A DNA stretch of 35,301 bases, taken from assembly GCA_023252195.1 (NCBI GenBank), contig JAHEXI010000008.1, positions 61,679 through 96,979 on the forward strand, read 5' to 3'. Below the pieces are notes generated by a model. The model was not told the origin of the DNA, ran no database searches, and was given only the letters and a program-made list of their open reading frames with translations. The translations under genes were made by a program, and so were the position numbers. Every line of letters starts with the position of its first letter. Position 1 is the stretch's first letter. This DNA comes from Pseudonocardiales bacterium. Its GTDB lineage: Bacteria; Actinomycetota; Actinomycetes; Mycobacteriales; Pseudonocardiaceae. This document shows positions 7,541 to 15,025 of this stretch, in pieces.

Positions 7541-8329
7541 CTATCGATCCTCGACGGGGAAGGTGTAGACGAGGCCGGCGCGGTCGGCGCGGTGGACGAA
7601 CCGGGAGACCTCGAAGGGTTCGCCGTCCTGGTCGAGGCTGGTGTGTAGAACTTCGAGGACGGGTACGCCGGGAGGCAGGTCGAGTGTCTGTGCTTCTTGG
7701 TGGCTGGCCATCCGGGCGATGATCTCGTCTTGCCCGGTGGTCATTGTGTGGCCGCGTTCTTCGAGCCTGCCGTAGATGCCGCCGGGTCCGGTCTTGGGCT
7801 GCAATAACAGGGTGTCCTCAGCGTCGGCCCAGCGGATGTAGGTGGTGACGACCTGTATTGGCTCCTCGTCGGCGTAGTAGGTGTTGCACCGTCGCAGTAC
7901 CGACGGCTCCTCGGGTGAGGCGTTCAACCGTTCGGCAACGTCGAAGGGTGGGGTGACCTGGTCGATGGAGGTCACCTCTACTCGGGGGTTCTTGTTCTGA
8001 CGGGCCATCTCCAGCCGGAACGGGGTAAGACCGGTCTCGCGGTAAGTGCGCCGTGAGTAGCGTTCGTTGCCCCACCGGAACATGCGCTGCTTCTCGCGGA
8101 CGAAGACTCCACGCCCGTGCTGGGCGGTGACCAGGCCTTCTTCGGTGAGCAGTCGGATGGCCTCGCGGGCGGTGTTGCGCGCTGTGCCGAAGCGGCGTGC
8201 CAGCTCACGCTCGGAGGGCAACTTGTCTCCGGGCGCCAGCTCCCCCGCCGTGATCAGGGAGCGCACCGCGTCGGCGATCCGACGGCTCGGCAGCTGGCCC
8301 TCGACTGGGTCCAGGTTCATGCCACTCAC
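7541..8329 (-). CDS. GntR/UTRA transcriptional regulator, KorSA type
   Basis: This 262-residue protein has an N-terminal GntR winged helix (LPSERELARRFGTARNTAREAIRLL, about 38-62, then HGRGVFV) and a UTRA effector-binding domain from about 105 to the end. Its position, divergent from the Pra-type gene at the end of a pSAM2-like transfer/replication cluster, matches KorSA, which represses pra and thereby keeps the element integrated. GTG 8329 and ATG 8320 are both possible starts. The 111-bp divergent gap contains three related palindromes, and a TTGAGC-N17-TTATAC promoter reads into this gene through them. That arrangement indicates autorepression. Confidence 0.87.
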   Translation of the reverse strand: MSGMNLDPVEGQLPSRRIADAVRSLITAGELAPGDKLPSERELARRFGTARNTAREAIRLLTEEGLVTAQHGRGVFVREKQRMFRWGNERYSRRTYRETGLTPFRLEMARQNKNPRVEVTSIDQVTPPFDVAERLNASPEEPSVLRRCNTYYADEEPIQVVTTYIRWADAEDTLLLQPKTGPGGIYGRLEERGHTMTTGQDEIIARMASHQEAQTLDLPPGVPVLEVLHTSLDQDGEPFEVSRFVHRADRAGLVYTFPVEDR

Positions 8330-8333
8330 TCTA

Positions 8334-8412
8334 CAACTGGTTTAAGCCAGTTGCTTGACGGGTATAACCCTCTGTGCTTAGGTGGCTCAAGCCAGCACTG
8401 GCTTGAGCCAGT
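8334..8412. promoter_or_regulatory. KorSA/Pra divergent promoter with three palindromic operators
   Basis: Three related palindromes are present: CAACTGG-TTTAAG-CCAGTTG (8334-8353), TGGCTCAAGCCA (8383-8394) and ACTGGCTTGAGCCAGT (8397-8412). They share TGGCTT/AAGCCA half-sites. On the minus strand TTGAGC (8390-8385), a 17-bp spacer and TTATAC (8367-8362) form a good promoter for the regulator. Operator 2 overlaps its -35 and operator 1 covers the region just past the start site. On the plus strand TTGACG (8355-8360) with TTAGGT (8378-8383) could drive pra, with operators 2 and 3 at and after the -10. Confidence 0.8.
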
Positions 8413-8440
8413 ATCCGACGAGCGACACGAGGAGATTAGG

Positions 8441-8911
8441 ATGGCCGTTCCCTACGGCAAGCGGTTCCCGATGGAGTTCGCCGAGTTGTTCCCCGAAGGC
8501 GCCTACGTCGTCGGAGAGGTCACTGCGGTGACGGAGTACTTGTCCCAGGAGGACAAGGCGCGTAACCGACCGGTTCGCCCGCGGATCGATGAGGCCAGCG
8601 GGCTGCCGATCTTCAAGGTCACGATCGCTGATCCCTCGGCCGAGAAAGACCGGGACAAGTCGATCACCGTGGAGATCGCCGCGCGGGTGCAGCCGGTGCC
8701 TCCCGCCGCCGCGAGCGGTTTGCCGTTTCGGCCGGTGGTGCTGGAAGGGGTGACCGTCCAGCCACGGGCGGAGACATCCGGACAGGCCAAATGGATCACC
8801 TGGGTGGTCCGGGCAACAGGCATGCACGCTGTCAACGAAAGAAGCGGCAAGGGCACCGACGCGAAGCCGGGCGCTGCCAGTTCCGTTGATGTCCGCTCCG
8901 CTGCGGCATAA
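8441..8911 (+). CDS. Pra-type replication, integration and excision activator
   Basis: This 156-residue protein resembles the actinomycete family annotated as plasmid replication, integration and excision activator (Pra of pSAM2). Typical features are FPMEFAELFPEGAYVVGEV near the N-terminus, a central IDEASGLPIFKVTIADP, and PVPPAAASGLPFRPVVLEGVTV before a WVVRATGM segment. The start ATG 8441 follows GAGGAG by about seven bases; upstream in-frame codons lie in the operator region and are not used. In pSAM2, Pra switches on replication, excision and transfer once KorSA repression is relieved. Here it is the first gene of the plus-strand element operon. I identify the family from memory of the conserved motifs. 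Confidence 0.82.
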   Translation: MAVPYGKRFPMEFAELFPEGAYVVGEVTAVTEYLSQEDKARNRPVRPRIDEASGLPIFKVTIADPSAEKDRDKSITVEIAARVQPVPPAAASGLPFRPVVLEGVTVQPRAETSGQAKWITWVVRATGMHAVNERSGKGTDAKPGAASSVDVRSAAA

Positions 8912-8927
8912 GGGCCGGGTGGGAATC

Positions 8928-9170
8928 GTGGCATTCACGGTGACTTGCTCACCCGGCCGGGACGCAGCGGCCGGAGTACGGCAGATCGGTCCCGGCTGGG
9001 TCTCGCTCGTGCTGTCCATGGACCCGGGTCGGGTCGTGATCGATGTGCCGTCGGTCAGCGGGGGTGCGGTGGTGCTGGCCCGGTTCTGCCGTGAGCTGGC
9101 ACGCGAGGCCTCCCGCGTTGCGTCCGACCTCGACCCCGGTCAGGCCATCCCCACTGGCAGCACGTCATGA
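8928..9170 (+). CDS. Small AICE hypothetical protein
   Basis: This 80-residue protein starts at GTG 8928, or at GTG 8919 three codons earlier. Its sequence runs VAFTVTCSPGRDAAAGVRQIGPGWVSLVLSM, then a predicted strand (RVVIDVP) and an alpha helix rich in Arg/Ala/Glu (LARFCRELAREASRVASDLD). It contains no membrane span and no motif I recognise. It lies 16 bp after pra, and its TGA overlaps an in-frame ATG of the next gene, so it is part of the same operon. Small proteins of this kind are common between pra and tra in actinomycete integrative elements, with unknown roles. Confidence 0.7.
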   Translation: MAFTVTCSPGRDAAAGVRQIGPGWVSLVLSMDPGRVVIDVPSVSGGAVVLARFCRELAREASRVASDLDPGQAIPTGSTS

Positions 9171-9199
9171 CCGGCAACAGGGCGAAGGAGGCAGGTGTG

Positions 9200-9469
9200 A
9201 TGACCGGAAGCAAGCCCGCGCAACAACAACCGACGACGTTAATGCAGGCGCATGAAGCGTTGGTGCGCATTCGGCCGAGTCGAGACGCGTCATTGGAGGC
9301 ATGGCAGTCGTATTACCAGCGGTCGGCGGCGCTGTATGCCGAGATCGCTGAGATCGATCGAGGCCACCATCACGAAGCCCTGTACTGGGCCGAACGAGAG
9401 CGGGAAAAAGCGAAGGAAATTTCCGATCTGATCAAGAAGGGAGCGACGTCCTGGGATCCGTTTAGCTGA
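9200..9469 (+). CDS. AMED_5909-like small protein
   Basis: I choose ATG 9200 because AAGGAGG (9185-9191) lies eight bases upstream; an ATG at 9167 overlapping the previous stop is a weaker choice. The 89 residues contain TLMQAHEALVRIRP, YYQRSAALYAEIAEIDRGHHHEALYWA and a charged tail. This resembles the helical family annotated AMED_5909 in Pseudonocardiaceae, as far as I recall. The function is unknown. The His/Glu-rich DRGHHHEALYWAERERE stretch is the strongest conserved-looking part. A rare TTA codon lies at 9239-9241. The gene belongs to the element operon between pra and tra. Confidence 0.75.
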   Translation: MTGSKPAQQQPTTLMQAHEALVRIRPSRDASLEAWQSYYQRSAALYAEIAEIDRGHHHEALYWAEREREKAKEISDLIKKGATSWDPFS

Positions 9470-9508
9470 ATTCGCGCTGTGCACCAGCGGGAAAGGAGGT
9501 GAATGGCG

Positions 9509-9667
9509 ATGAGGTTAAGCAGGCTTTGGGATGGCCTGGCCGTGCCACCACGGGCACGAAAACGGCGGGCCCGTCTGACCTGGCAGACCTGCCGCAGATG
9601 CGGAAGCTGCTCGTTCCAGCCGGCCCGTAGTGACCGGCTCTGTGGTGGCTGCCTGAGCCTGCAATAA
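9509..9667 (+). CDS. 52-residue zinc-ribbon-like protein
   Basis: This gene is below usual length cut-offs but has an excellent ribosome site: AAAGGAGGTGA ends nine bases before ATG 9509. A second ATG at 9503 is closer to the site. The product is basic at the N-terminus (PPRARKRRARL, about 13-23) and then shows C28-x2-C31-x2-C34 and C45-x2-C48, which fits a four-cysteine zinc ribbon with one spare cysteine. Such small ribbons are found among AICE genes and may bind DNA or the Rep or Tra protein; the role is inferred. A rare TTA codon lies at 9515-9517. The gene ends at TAA 9665-9667, about 330 bp before tra. Confidence 0.7.
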   Translation: MRLSRLWDGLAVPPRARKRRARLTWQTCRRCGSCSFQPARSDRLCGGCLSLQ

Positions 9668-9992
9668 CAGACACCGAAAGAAGATTCGGAAGGAAGCACA
9701 ACGCGCCCGGGGTGGTGTGGCGATGCTGCACGCCCTCATAAAACGAAAGACCGACGTACGCGCAGAAGCGGATTTCACGGCTACCAACCTGTCCGCTTCT
9801 GCGCTGTCCACACCAGAGTCCGGAGTGAACAGTGAGAAGGATAGAACACGGCGTCCTTAGTGCGCCAGTCCAGAACGCTCCTCGAATGGGGCACCTGATC
9901 TGTCAACGGTTCGCCTGGCCGCTGCCCTGCGATACAGCTGCTGTCTCGCGGGTGGCAAGGCTGCCGCTGGGCCTGCCCCGTGGGCGTGGGCG
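9668..9992. other. Non-coding gap before tra, containing a long hairpin
   Basis: No gene with a ribosome site is seen. A 45-codon frame at 9723-9860 spans the hairpin and I reject it as a gene. The gap separates the small-gene block from the Tra gene and should carry a terminator, an attenuator or a transfer/replication site. Confidence 0.5.
9760..9804. repeat. 13-bp perfect inverted repeat, 19-nt loop
   Basis: GCGCAGAAGCGGA (9760-9772) pairs perfectly with TCCGCTTCTGCGC (9792-9804). No T-tract follows, so it is not a classic intrinsic terminator. It could be an RNA structure upstream of tra, a clt-like transfer locus bound by Tra, or a single-strand origin of the rolling-circle replicon. 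Only the symmetry is certain. Confidence 0.75.
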
Positions 9993-9995
9993 GTG

Positions 9996-11480
9996 ATGCG
10001 CCCGGATGAGTACTCCCGATGGGTCGACCCGGCCCCGCTGGAGGTGGAACGACCTCGGCTGCCGTGGTGGACGATGCTGCCCCGCAAGCTGCTGCTCGCC
10101 GCCTCGCCGATCATCCTGGTGGCTGTCGTGACGACGGTGATGGTGCTCCTCGCCCGCCGAGTGTGGCGCTACCCGCTGTCTCTGATCGGGGCCTCGATCT
10201 TGGCCGGCTTGGGTATCGGCTATTCCTGGTGGGCGCCGGTCAAGCTGCTGACTGCGGTGGCGGTGCTGTGTGGGCTGTGGCTCTGGCAGCACCCCGACTC
10301 ATTCAACCGGACCGTGCTGCGGCAGCTCCGCTCGGAGTGGCGCCGCGCGGTGGTCTACGCCTGGCCGTGGCGCCGGGTGATGCTATTCACGGAGCTGACC
10401 AAGCGCACCGGCCACGGCCTGCACCGAGTGCATTACCCACGCATCCGTCGGGTGCGGGCCGATGGCTGGCGTGATCGAGTATCGGTCAAGCTGCTTCACG
10501 GCCAGAGCGCTGCCACCTACGCCGCCCATGCTGATGAGCTGGCCAACTCCTTCGGCTCCAGCTCCTGCCGAGTTCGGGTGGCTCGGCCACGGCGGATCTG
10601 GTTGGACCTGATCCACGCCGACCCTCTGGCTCAACCCATTGCCGTCCCCTCCCTGGCGGAGCCGGGCTCGGGCGTGGATCTGGCCCGGGTAATCATCGGG
10701 CGCACTGAGACGGGCCGACCTTGGGTGCTGCGCCTGCTGGATCGGCACATCCTCGTTGCAGGGGTCAGTGACGCCGGCAAATCCTCGGTGATGTGGGCGG
10801 TGCTGCGAGCGCTAGCGCCGTGGATCCGCTGCGGGCTGGTGCAGGTGTTCGGCATCGATCCCAAAGGCGGCATGGAACTGGGCCGGGCACCGGGGCTGTT
10901 CCAGACACTGGTGTACAGCAACGGCACCGACGCCGTCGAGCTGCTGGAACACGTCGCCATCCTCACCCGTCAACGCGCCGAAGCCCTCCGCAAGCAGCGC
11001 ACCCGCAAATGGTCATCAGGCTGCGGGCAGCCATTCGTGCTGCTCATCATCGACGAGCTAGCCGACGTAATCGCCTACCAACCCGACAACACCCTACGCA
11101 AACGCGCCAACGCGGCGTTGCAATCCATCCTCTCCCAAGGCCGGGCACCCGGGGTGTGCGTGATCGGACAACTCCAAGATCCCCGCAAACAGATCATCGA
11201 CTGCCGCCACCTATTCCCCATCAAAATCGCCATGCGCCTGGACGAACCCGAACAGGTCGACATGGTGCTCGGCGACGGGGTCCGGGAACGCGGCGCCACA
11301 GCCCACGAGATCAGCGAGGACGCCCCCGGCGTGGCCTGGACCAAGATCGACGGCCTCCGCGATCCCCACCGCGCCCGCGCCTTTCACACCACCGATGCCG
11401 ACCTCGACGAGCTGTCCGCGTACATCGCTGCTGGCCGGCACGACGCCCCCCGCCCGCTCACCGGAAAAGAGGCGGCATGA
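9996..11480 (+). CDS. FtsK/SpoIIIE-type DNA translocase, TraSA-like
   Basis: This 494-residue protein (ATG 9996, with GTG 9993 directly before) has hydrophobic segments at about 30-53 and 62-97, then a cytosolic RecA-like motor. Walker A GVSDAGKSS lies at about 256-264 and Walker B LLIIDELADV at about 349-358, with an SILSQGRAPGVCVIGQLQDPR segment after. Length and layout match the main transfer protein of pSAM2-like elements, which moves double-stranded DNA between mycelia as a membrane-bound hexamer. The ribosome site is weak. The stop overlaps the next ATG (ATGA). The N-terminal region 99-250 is the element-specific part. Confidence 0.92.
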   Translation: MRPDEYSRWVDPAPLEVERPRLPWWTMLPRKLLLAASPIILVAVVTTVMVLLARRVWRYPLSLIGASILAGLGIGYSWWAPVKLLTAVAVLCGLWLWQHPDSFNRTVLRQLRSEWRRAVVYAWPWRRVMLFTELTKRTGHGLHRVHYPRIRRVRADGWRDRVSVKLLHGQSAATYAAHADELANSFGSSSCRVRVARPRRIWLDLIHADPLAQPIAVPSLAEPGSGVDLARVIIGRTETGRPWVLRLLDRHILVAGVSDAGKSSVMWAVLRALAPWIRCGLVQVFGIDPKGGMELGRAPGLFQTLVYSNGTDAVELLEHVAILTRQRAEALRKQRTRKWSSGCGQPFVLLIIDELADVIAYQPDNTLRKRANAALQSILSQGRAPGVCVIGQLQDPRKQIIDCRHLFPIKIAMRLDEPEQVDMVLGDGVRERGATAHEISEDAPGVAWTKIDGLRDPHRARAFHTTDADLDELSAYIAAGRHDAPRPLTGKEAA

Positions 11481-11875
11481 CCACCACCACGGTTGACCTG
11501 CTGGACTCCCTCCGCGCCCACCTAACCGAGTTCGAGTTACCGGCACTGTGGTCAGTGAACCTCACGGCATCCTCGGGTGGACCGAACGTAAGCGGGCAAC
11601 TCCCTTGCCACTACCCACCCGAGATCGCATCAGGACTGCTGGCTTGGGCCGACACGCTCACCGAGGTCACCGCTGAGGCGTGGCGGGTACCGAGCGGGGA
11701 CACGGTGCACCTGTCGGTGATCGGCCGACTGCCCGGCGGCGCCTCCATCCGGGTCTACGGCTGTGTGGTGGTCACCGTGCGCGGGATGGGCGCCGATCTC
11801 GCACCCGGCGCCAGCACGAGCGTGCCGCTAGTGGTCCTGCGGGAGCGGGCCACCGTCGAGGAGGTGATTTTCTGA
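11477..11875 (+). CDS. Hypothetical AICE protein between tra and rep
   Basis: This protein has 132 residues. ATG 11477 overlaps the Tra stop, and its TGA overlaps the Rep start, so the three genes are translationally coupled. The sequence is mixed alpha/beta (LPALWSVNLTASS, VSGQLPCHYPPEIASGLLAWADTL, TVHLSVIGRLPGGASIRVYGCVVVTVRG) with no membrane span, so it is not a typical Spd spread protein. Genes of similar size are common in this position in pSAM2-like elements. I cannot name a function. A rare TTA codon is at 11537-11539. Confidence 0.75.
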   Translation: MTTTTVDLLDSLRAHLTEFELPALWSVNLTASSGGPNVSGQLPCHYPPEIASGLLAWADTLTEVTAEAWRVPSGDTVHLSVIGRLPGGASIRVYGCVVVTVRGMGADLAPGASTSVPLVVLRERATVEEVIF

Positions 11876-13527
11876 TGACGACCACCGGCCCCGCCGTCCT
11901 CGACCTCGCGGCGATGACTCGGGCGCAGCGGACGGCACTGCCGCTAACAACGGACGTGGCTCGCGCGGTCGCTGAGCAGCACGGCGTCTGTGTGCGGCCG
12001 TTGGCGATGCGCCGAATCGACACCACCACCGGCCGGATGGATGTCGTCCCGGTGCCCTGCGGGTCCACCCGGGAGGACCAGTGTCGCCCGTGCGCGGACA
12101 AGGCTCGGCGGCTGCGGATGGCCCAGTGCCGCGAAGGCTGGCACTTGGAAGCCGAACCAGTCACTGCGCGCGCGACACCCACCGAGGAACACCAGAAATT
12201 GATGGCCCTCCGGGCAGACCTGGCCACCGCCTACACCGAATGCCAGGCCAACGGGGACGCCGAGGTGTGTGAGCAGCTCGCCGACTCCGTGGCCGAACTC
12301 GACGCCGAGCTCCGTGCTCTCGGTGTGCGCGGCCGGCTCACCCCGCTGGACCCATCACCGAAGCCGGTCCGGCGCTCGACCCGGCGCCGCCACGACGCTC
12401 CAGACCTACCCCGCCGACCCGTCGAGCGCCGCACGCTGGGCCGGGTGTTCGCCGGTCGCTACCGGCCCTCCACGTTCCTCACCCTCACCCTCGATTCCTA
12501 CGGCCGGGTCGATGGCGACGGGGCGGCGGTAAACCCAGACTGCTATGACTATCGGCGGGCTGCTCGGGATGCGATCCATTTCCCGGCGTTGGTGGATCGG
12601 TTCTGGCAGAACACCCGCCGCTGTGTCGGGTGGGATGTGCAGTACTTCGGCACCGTCGAACCCCAGAAACGGGGCGCCCCGCACTTCCATGCCGCCATCC
12701 GCGGCGCTATCTCCCGCGCCGAGCTGCGAGCCATCACCGCCGCGACTTACCACCAAGTCTGGTGGCCCGCCCATGACCGGCTTGTCTACGAGGGGGAGCG
12801 GCTGCCGGTCTGGGACACCCGGGTCAAGGGATTCACCGATCCCGACACCGGCCAACCGCTGCCCACCTTCGATCAGGCCTGCGAAGAGCTAACCGAGCCT
12901 GCGCACGTCGTCCGGTTCGGGGAACAGCTGCACGTCAAGGGGATCCTGGGCGGCACCGAAGAAGCTGGTCGCCACGTCGGATACCTCACTAAATATTTAG
13001 CAAAAAGCATCGGACAGGCCGCCGGTATCGGCGAACACGCCACCGACGCCCAACGCGACCACGCCCACCGGCTCCACGCCGAGCTTCAGCTCACCCCGTG
13101 CTCACCCCGGTGCCCGGTGTGGCTCCTCTACGGCATCCAGCCCCGAGGCGCCCGGCACTCCATGACCGCCGGGCACTGTAAGGGCAAGGCCCACAAGCCT
13201 GAGCACTTGGGCATAGCTGGGCGCCGTGTCCTGGTTTCGCGGAAGTGGTCCAACAAAACGTTGGACGACCACCGCGCCGAGCGCGGCGCGTTTGTTCGGC
13301 AACTCCTCGAAGCCGCCGGGATCCAACCCGCGCACGGCCCCGGGGACGGGCCCTACGTGTGGGAACGCACCGCCCCCGCCGACCCCGACGTCCCACCCAG
13401 GCCCGTGCTGCTGCTGCACGCCGTCGCAGAGCGACAGCGATGGAAAGCCGAATACACCGCCGCCCAACTCGCCACCAGCGGATCACCACCCGACAACCGT
13501 TCGGCAACTGACGATCAAGCCGCGTGA
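11875..13527 (+). CDS. RepSA-type rolling-circle replication initiator
   Basis: This 550-residue protein starts at ATG 11875, preceded by GAGGAGGTGA. An N-terminal cysteine cluster (VPCGSTREDQCRPCADKARRLR, about 58-82) looks like a zinc-binding region. The HUH motif is GAPHFHAAIR with H270 and H272, and the candidate catalytic tyrosines Y370 and Y374 lie in VGYLTKYLAKSI. These are the hallmarks of actinomycete rolling-circle initiators such as RepSA. The protein nicks the origin after excision and allows extrachromosomal replication. The codons around Y370-S377 are AT-rich and include a TTA and a perfect palindrome. The C-terminal 60 residues are low-complexity Pro/Ala-rich. Confidence 0.93.
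   Translation: MTTTGPAVLDLAAMTRAQRTALPLTTDVARAVAEQHGVCVRPLAMRRIDTTTGRMDVVPVPCGSTREDQCRPCADKARRLRMAQCREGWHLEAEPVTARATPTEEHQKLMALRADLATAYTECQANGDAEVCEQLADSVAELDAELRALGVRGRLTPLDPSPKPVRRSTRRRHDAPDLPRRPVERRTLGRVFAGRYRPSTFLTLTLDSYGRVDGDGAAVNPDCYDYRRAARDAIHFPALVDRFWQNTRRCVGWDVQYFGTVEPQKRGAPHFHAAIRGAISRAELRAITAATYHQVWWPAHDRLVYEGERLPVWDTRVKGFTDPDTGQPLPTFDQACEELTEPAHVVRFGEQLHVKGILGGTEEAGRHVGYLTKYLAKSIGQAAGIGEHATDAQRDHAHRLHAELQLTPCSPRCPVWLLYGIQPRGARHSMTAGHCKGKAHKPEHLGIAGRRVLVSRKWSNKTLDDHRAERGAFVRQLLEAAGIQPAHGPGDGPYVWERTAPADPDVPPRPVLLLHAVAERQRWKAEYTAAQLATSGSPPDNRSATDDQAA
12989..13000. other. AT-rich palindrome inside rep, candidate origin site
   Basis: CTAAATATTTAG is a perfect 12-bp palindrome containing only two C/G bases, in a gene that is otherwise strongly GC-rich. 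It encodes part of the catalytic TyrLeuThrLysTyrLeu segment using AAA, TAT and TTA codons that the host normally avoids. Such a base-composition island inside an initiator gene could be the double-strand origin nick region, but that is inference. Confidence 0.4.
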
Positions 13528-13539
13528 GGGGAAGCAACC

Positions 13540-13755
13540 ATGCAGAAGTACCTGACTGTCCCTGAGACGGCCGATTACCTGAATACCTCCGAGCGGTTCG
13601 TGCGGCGGCTGATCGCAGAGCGGCGGATCGCCTTTCACCACGTCGGCCGGTATGTGCGCTTCGCGCTGACCGATCTCGACCAGTGGCTGGCTGCGAGTCG
13701 GGTGGAACCGCTCAGCGCCGACGCGATTGTGCGTGAGCTGCGGAGCGTGGCGTGA
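13540..13755 (+). CDS. xis: Excisionase (Xis), MerR-like helix-turn-helix
   Basis: This 71-residue protein opens with QKYLTVPETADYLNTSERFVRRLIAERRIAFHHVGRYVRF, the excisionase-family winged helix-turn-helix (about residues 3-45). A short helix (TDLDQWLAASRV) follows. ATG 13540 follows GAGGGGAAGC. The stop overlaps the integrase start. Xis directs the integrase to excise the element from the tRNA site. It is adjacent to int and 12 bp after rep, the standard rep-xis-int order of pSAM2-like elements. Confidence 0.92.
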   Translation: MQKYLTVPETADYLNTSERFVRRLIAERRIAFHHVGRYVRFALTDLDQWLAASRVEPLSADAIVRELRSVA

Positions 13756-14948
13756 TGGTGGACAAGAAGGCACGCCGCCGGTTCGGCAGTCTTCGTCAAC
13801 TCCCGTCGGGTCGTTGGCAGGTCCGCTACCGAGGACCGGATGGCCAGCTGCGATCGATCCCCCGGACATTCGAGAAGAAGCGTGATGCCGAGCGTACGCT
13901 GAGTATGATCGAAAGCCAGCTCGCTCAAGATGACTGGGCCGACCCAAAAAGAGGCACGGTCAAGCTAGCGGACTATGCAGAGCAGTGGGTCACGGAGCGA
14001 CCTGGTCTGAGACCGAGCACTACCCAGCTCTACCGCCGATTGCTTAAGAACTATGTCGTACTGCATCTTGGCGAGATGCCGTTGAATAAGATCACTACAG
14101 CGGTCGTTCGGGAGTGGCGGGCAACGCTCATCTCTGCCGGTCTGTCGCAGACCATGGCAGCGAAGGCGTACCGGCTGCTCCGTGCAATCTTGATGACGGC
14201 CGCGGTCGAGGATCGGCTGATTACGCGCAACCCGTGCCAACTCAGGGGAGCTGACAAGGAGCATTCCGAAGAACGCCCAGTGTTGAGCGTCGCTCAGGTC
14301 CTCGCGCTCGCGGAGCTGATGCCATACCGCAAGTACCGGGCGTTGATCCTCATCACGGCGTTCTGCTCGTTGCGTTGGGGCGAGGTCACGGCATTGCGCC
14401 GGTGTGATGTTGCCCTTGACGGGAGTTGGGTTCGCATTAGCTCACAGTTCATCGATCTTGTCGGGCGTGGACTCGTCCGCACGCCGCCCAAGTCGCGGGC
14501 GGGCGCACGAACTGTAACGGTGCCAGCGGCGATTCGGCCGGACGTGATCGCGCACCTGCGGGATTCCGTGGCCCCGGCATCGGATGCGTTAATATTCACC
14601 ATGCTCCGTGGCGGCCCCATGCGTCGCGGCAACTTCAATCCTCTAGTGAAGTGGGCGAAGGTCGTAGCCGGCATCGGAGCACCCAATTTGCGATTTCACG
14701 ACTTGCGTCATACCGGTAACACTTTGGCGGCACCCGGGGCGAGCCTCCGGGATTTGATGACTCGTATGGGTCATGACAGTCCGCGGGCAGCGATGATTTA
14801 CCAGCACGCCACGACAGTTGAGGATCGGGCGATCGCGGACCGACTCAGTGGCCTAGTCGACGCACATCGCGGCGAGTCTGGTGACAATCCGGGCACGGAT
14901 GATGAGGGCGACGAAGGCTCGTCCAGCGTTCTGGTCCCGGTGAGTTAG
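13755..14948 (+). CDS. int: Tyrosine-recombinase integrase of the AICE
   Basis: This 397-residue protein starts at ATG 13755, sharing its A with the Xis TGA; GTG 13752 is the alternative. An AP2-like arm-binding N-terminus (LPSGRWQVRYRGPDG) is followed by a SAM-like core-binding domain (about 70-165) and the catalytic domain with R207 (SLRWGE), H315-x2-R318 (HDLRHT), H340 (GHDS) and nucleophile Y349 (IYQHAT). The loop LAAPGASLRDLM is one residue shorter than the usual LAAxTGAS form. The acidic C-terminus (DDEGDEGSSS) is normal for these integrases. The gene ends 78 bp from tRNA-Gly, its likely attachment site. A TTA codon is at 14589-14591. Confidence 0.94.
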   Translation: MVDKKARRRFGSLRQLPSGRWQVRYRGPDGQLRSIPRTFEKKRDAERTLSMIESQLAQDDWADPKRGTVKLADYAEQWVTERPGLRPSTTQLYRRLLKNYVVLHLGEMPLNKITTAVVREWRATLISAGLSQTMAAKAYRLLRAILMTAAVEDRLITRNPCQLRGADKEHSEERPVLSVAQVLALAELMPYRKYRALILITAFCSLRWGEVTALRRCDVALDGSWVRISSQFIDLVGRGLVRTPPKSRAGARTVTVPAAIRPDVIAHLRDSVAPASDALIFTMLRGGPMRRGNFNPLVKWAKVVAGIGAPNLRFHDLRHTGNTLAAPGASLRDLMTRMGHDSPRAAMIYQHATTVEDRAIADRLSGLVDAHRGESGDNPGTDDEGDEGSSSVLVPVS

Positions 14949-15025
14949 TGGCACGTGTATGGCACGCGAACGTTCAACACTGCTCATAACAAGGGAATAG
15001 GATGCCGCTGAGCTGGGTCTTTTGG

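Noticed and set aside
1-8330. A second att copy of the tRNA-Gly 3' end
   Set aside because: I looked for GGGAATCGAACCC and its complement and saw no match, so no left attachment site is annotated.
8117-8440. Long N-terminal extension of the Pra-type protein
   Set aside because: It would read through the KorSA gene's 5' end and the operators; ATG 8441 has a proper ribosome site.
9723-9860. 45-codon frame before tra
   Set aside because: It spans the 13-bp hairpin, lacks a Shine-Dalgarno and has no recognisable sequence; symmetry explains the DNA better.
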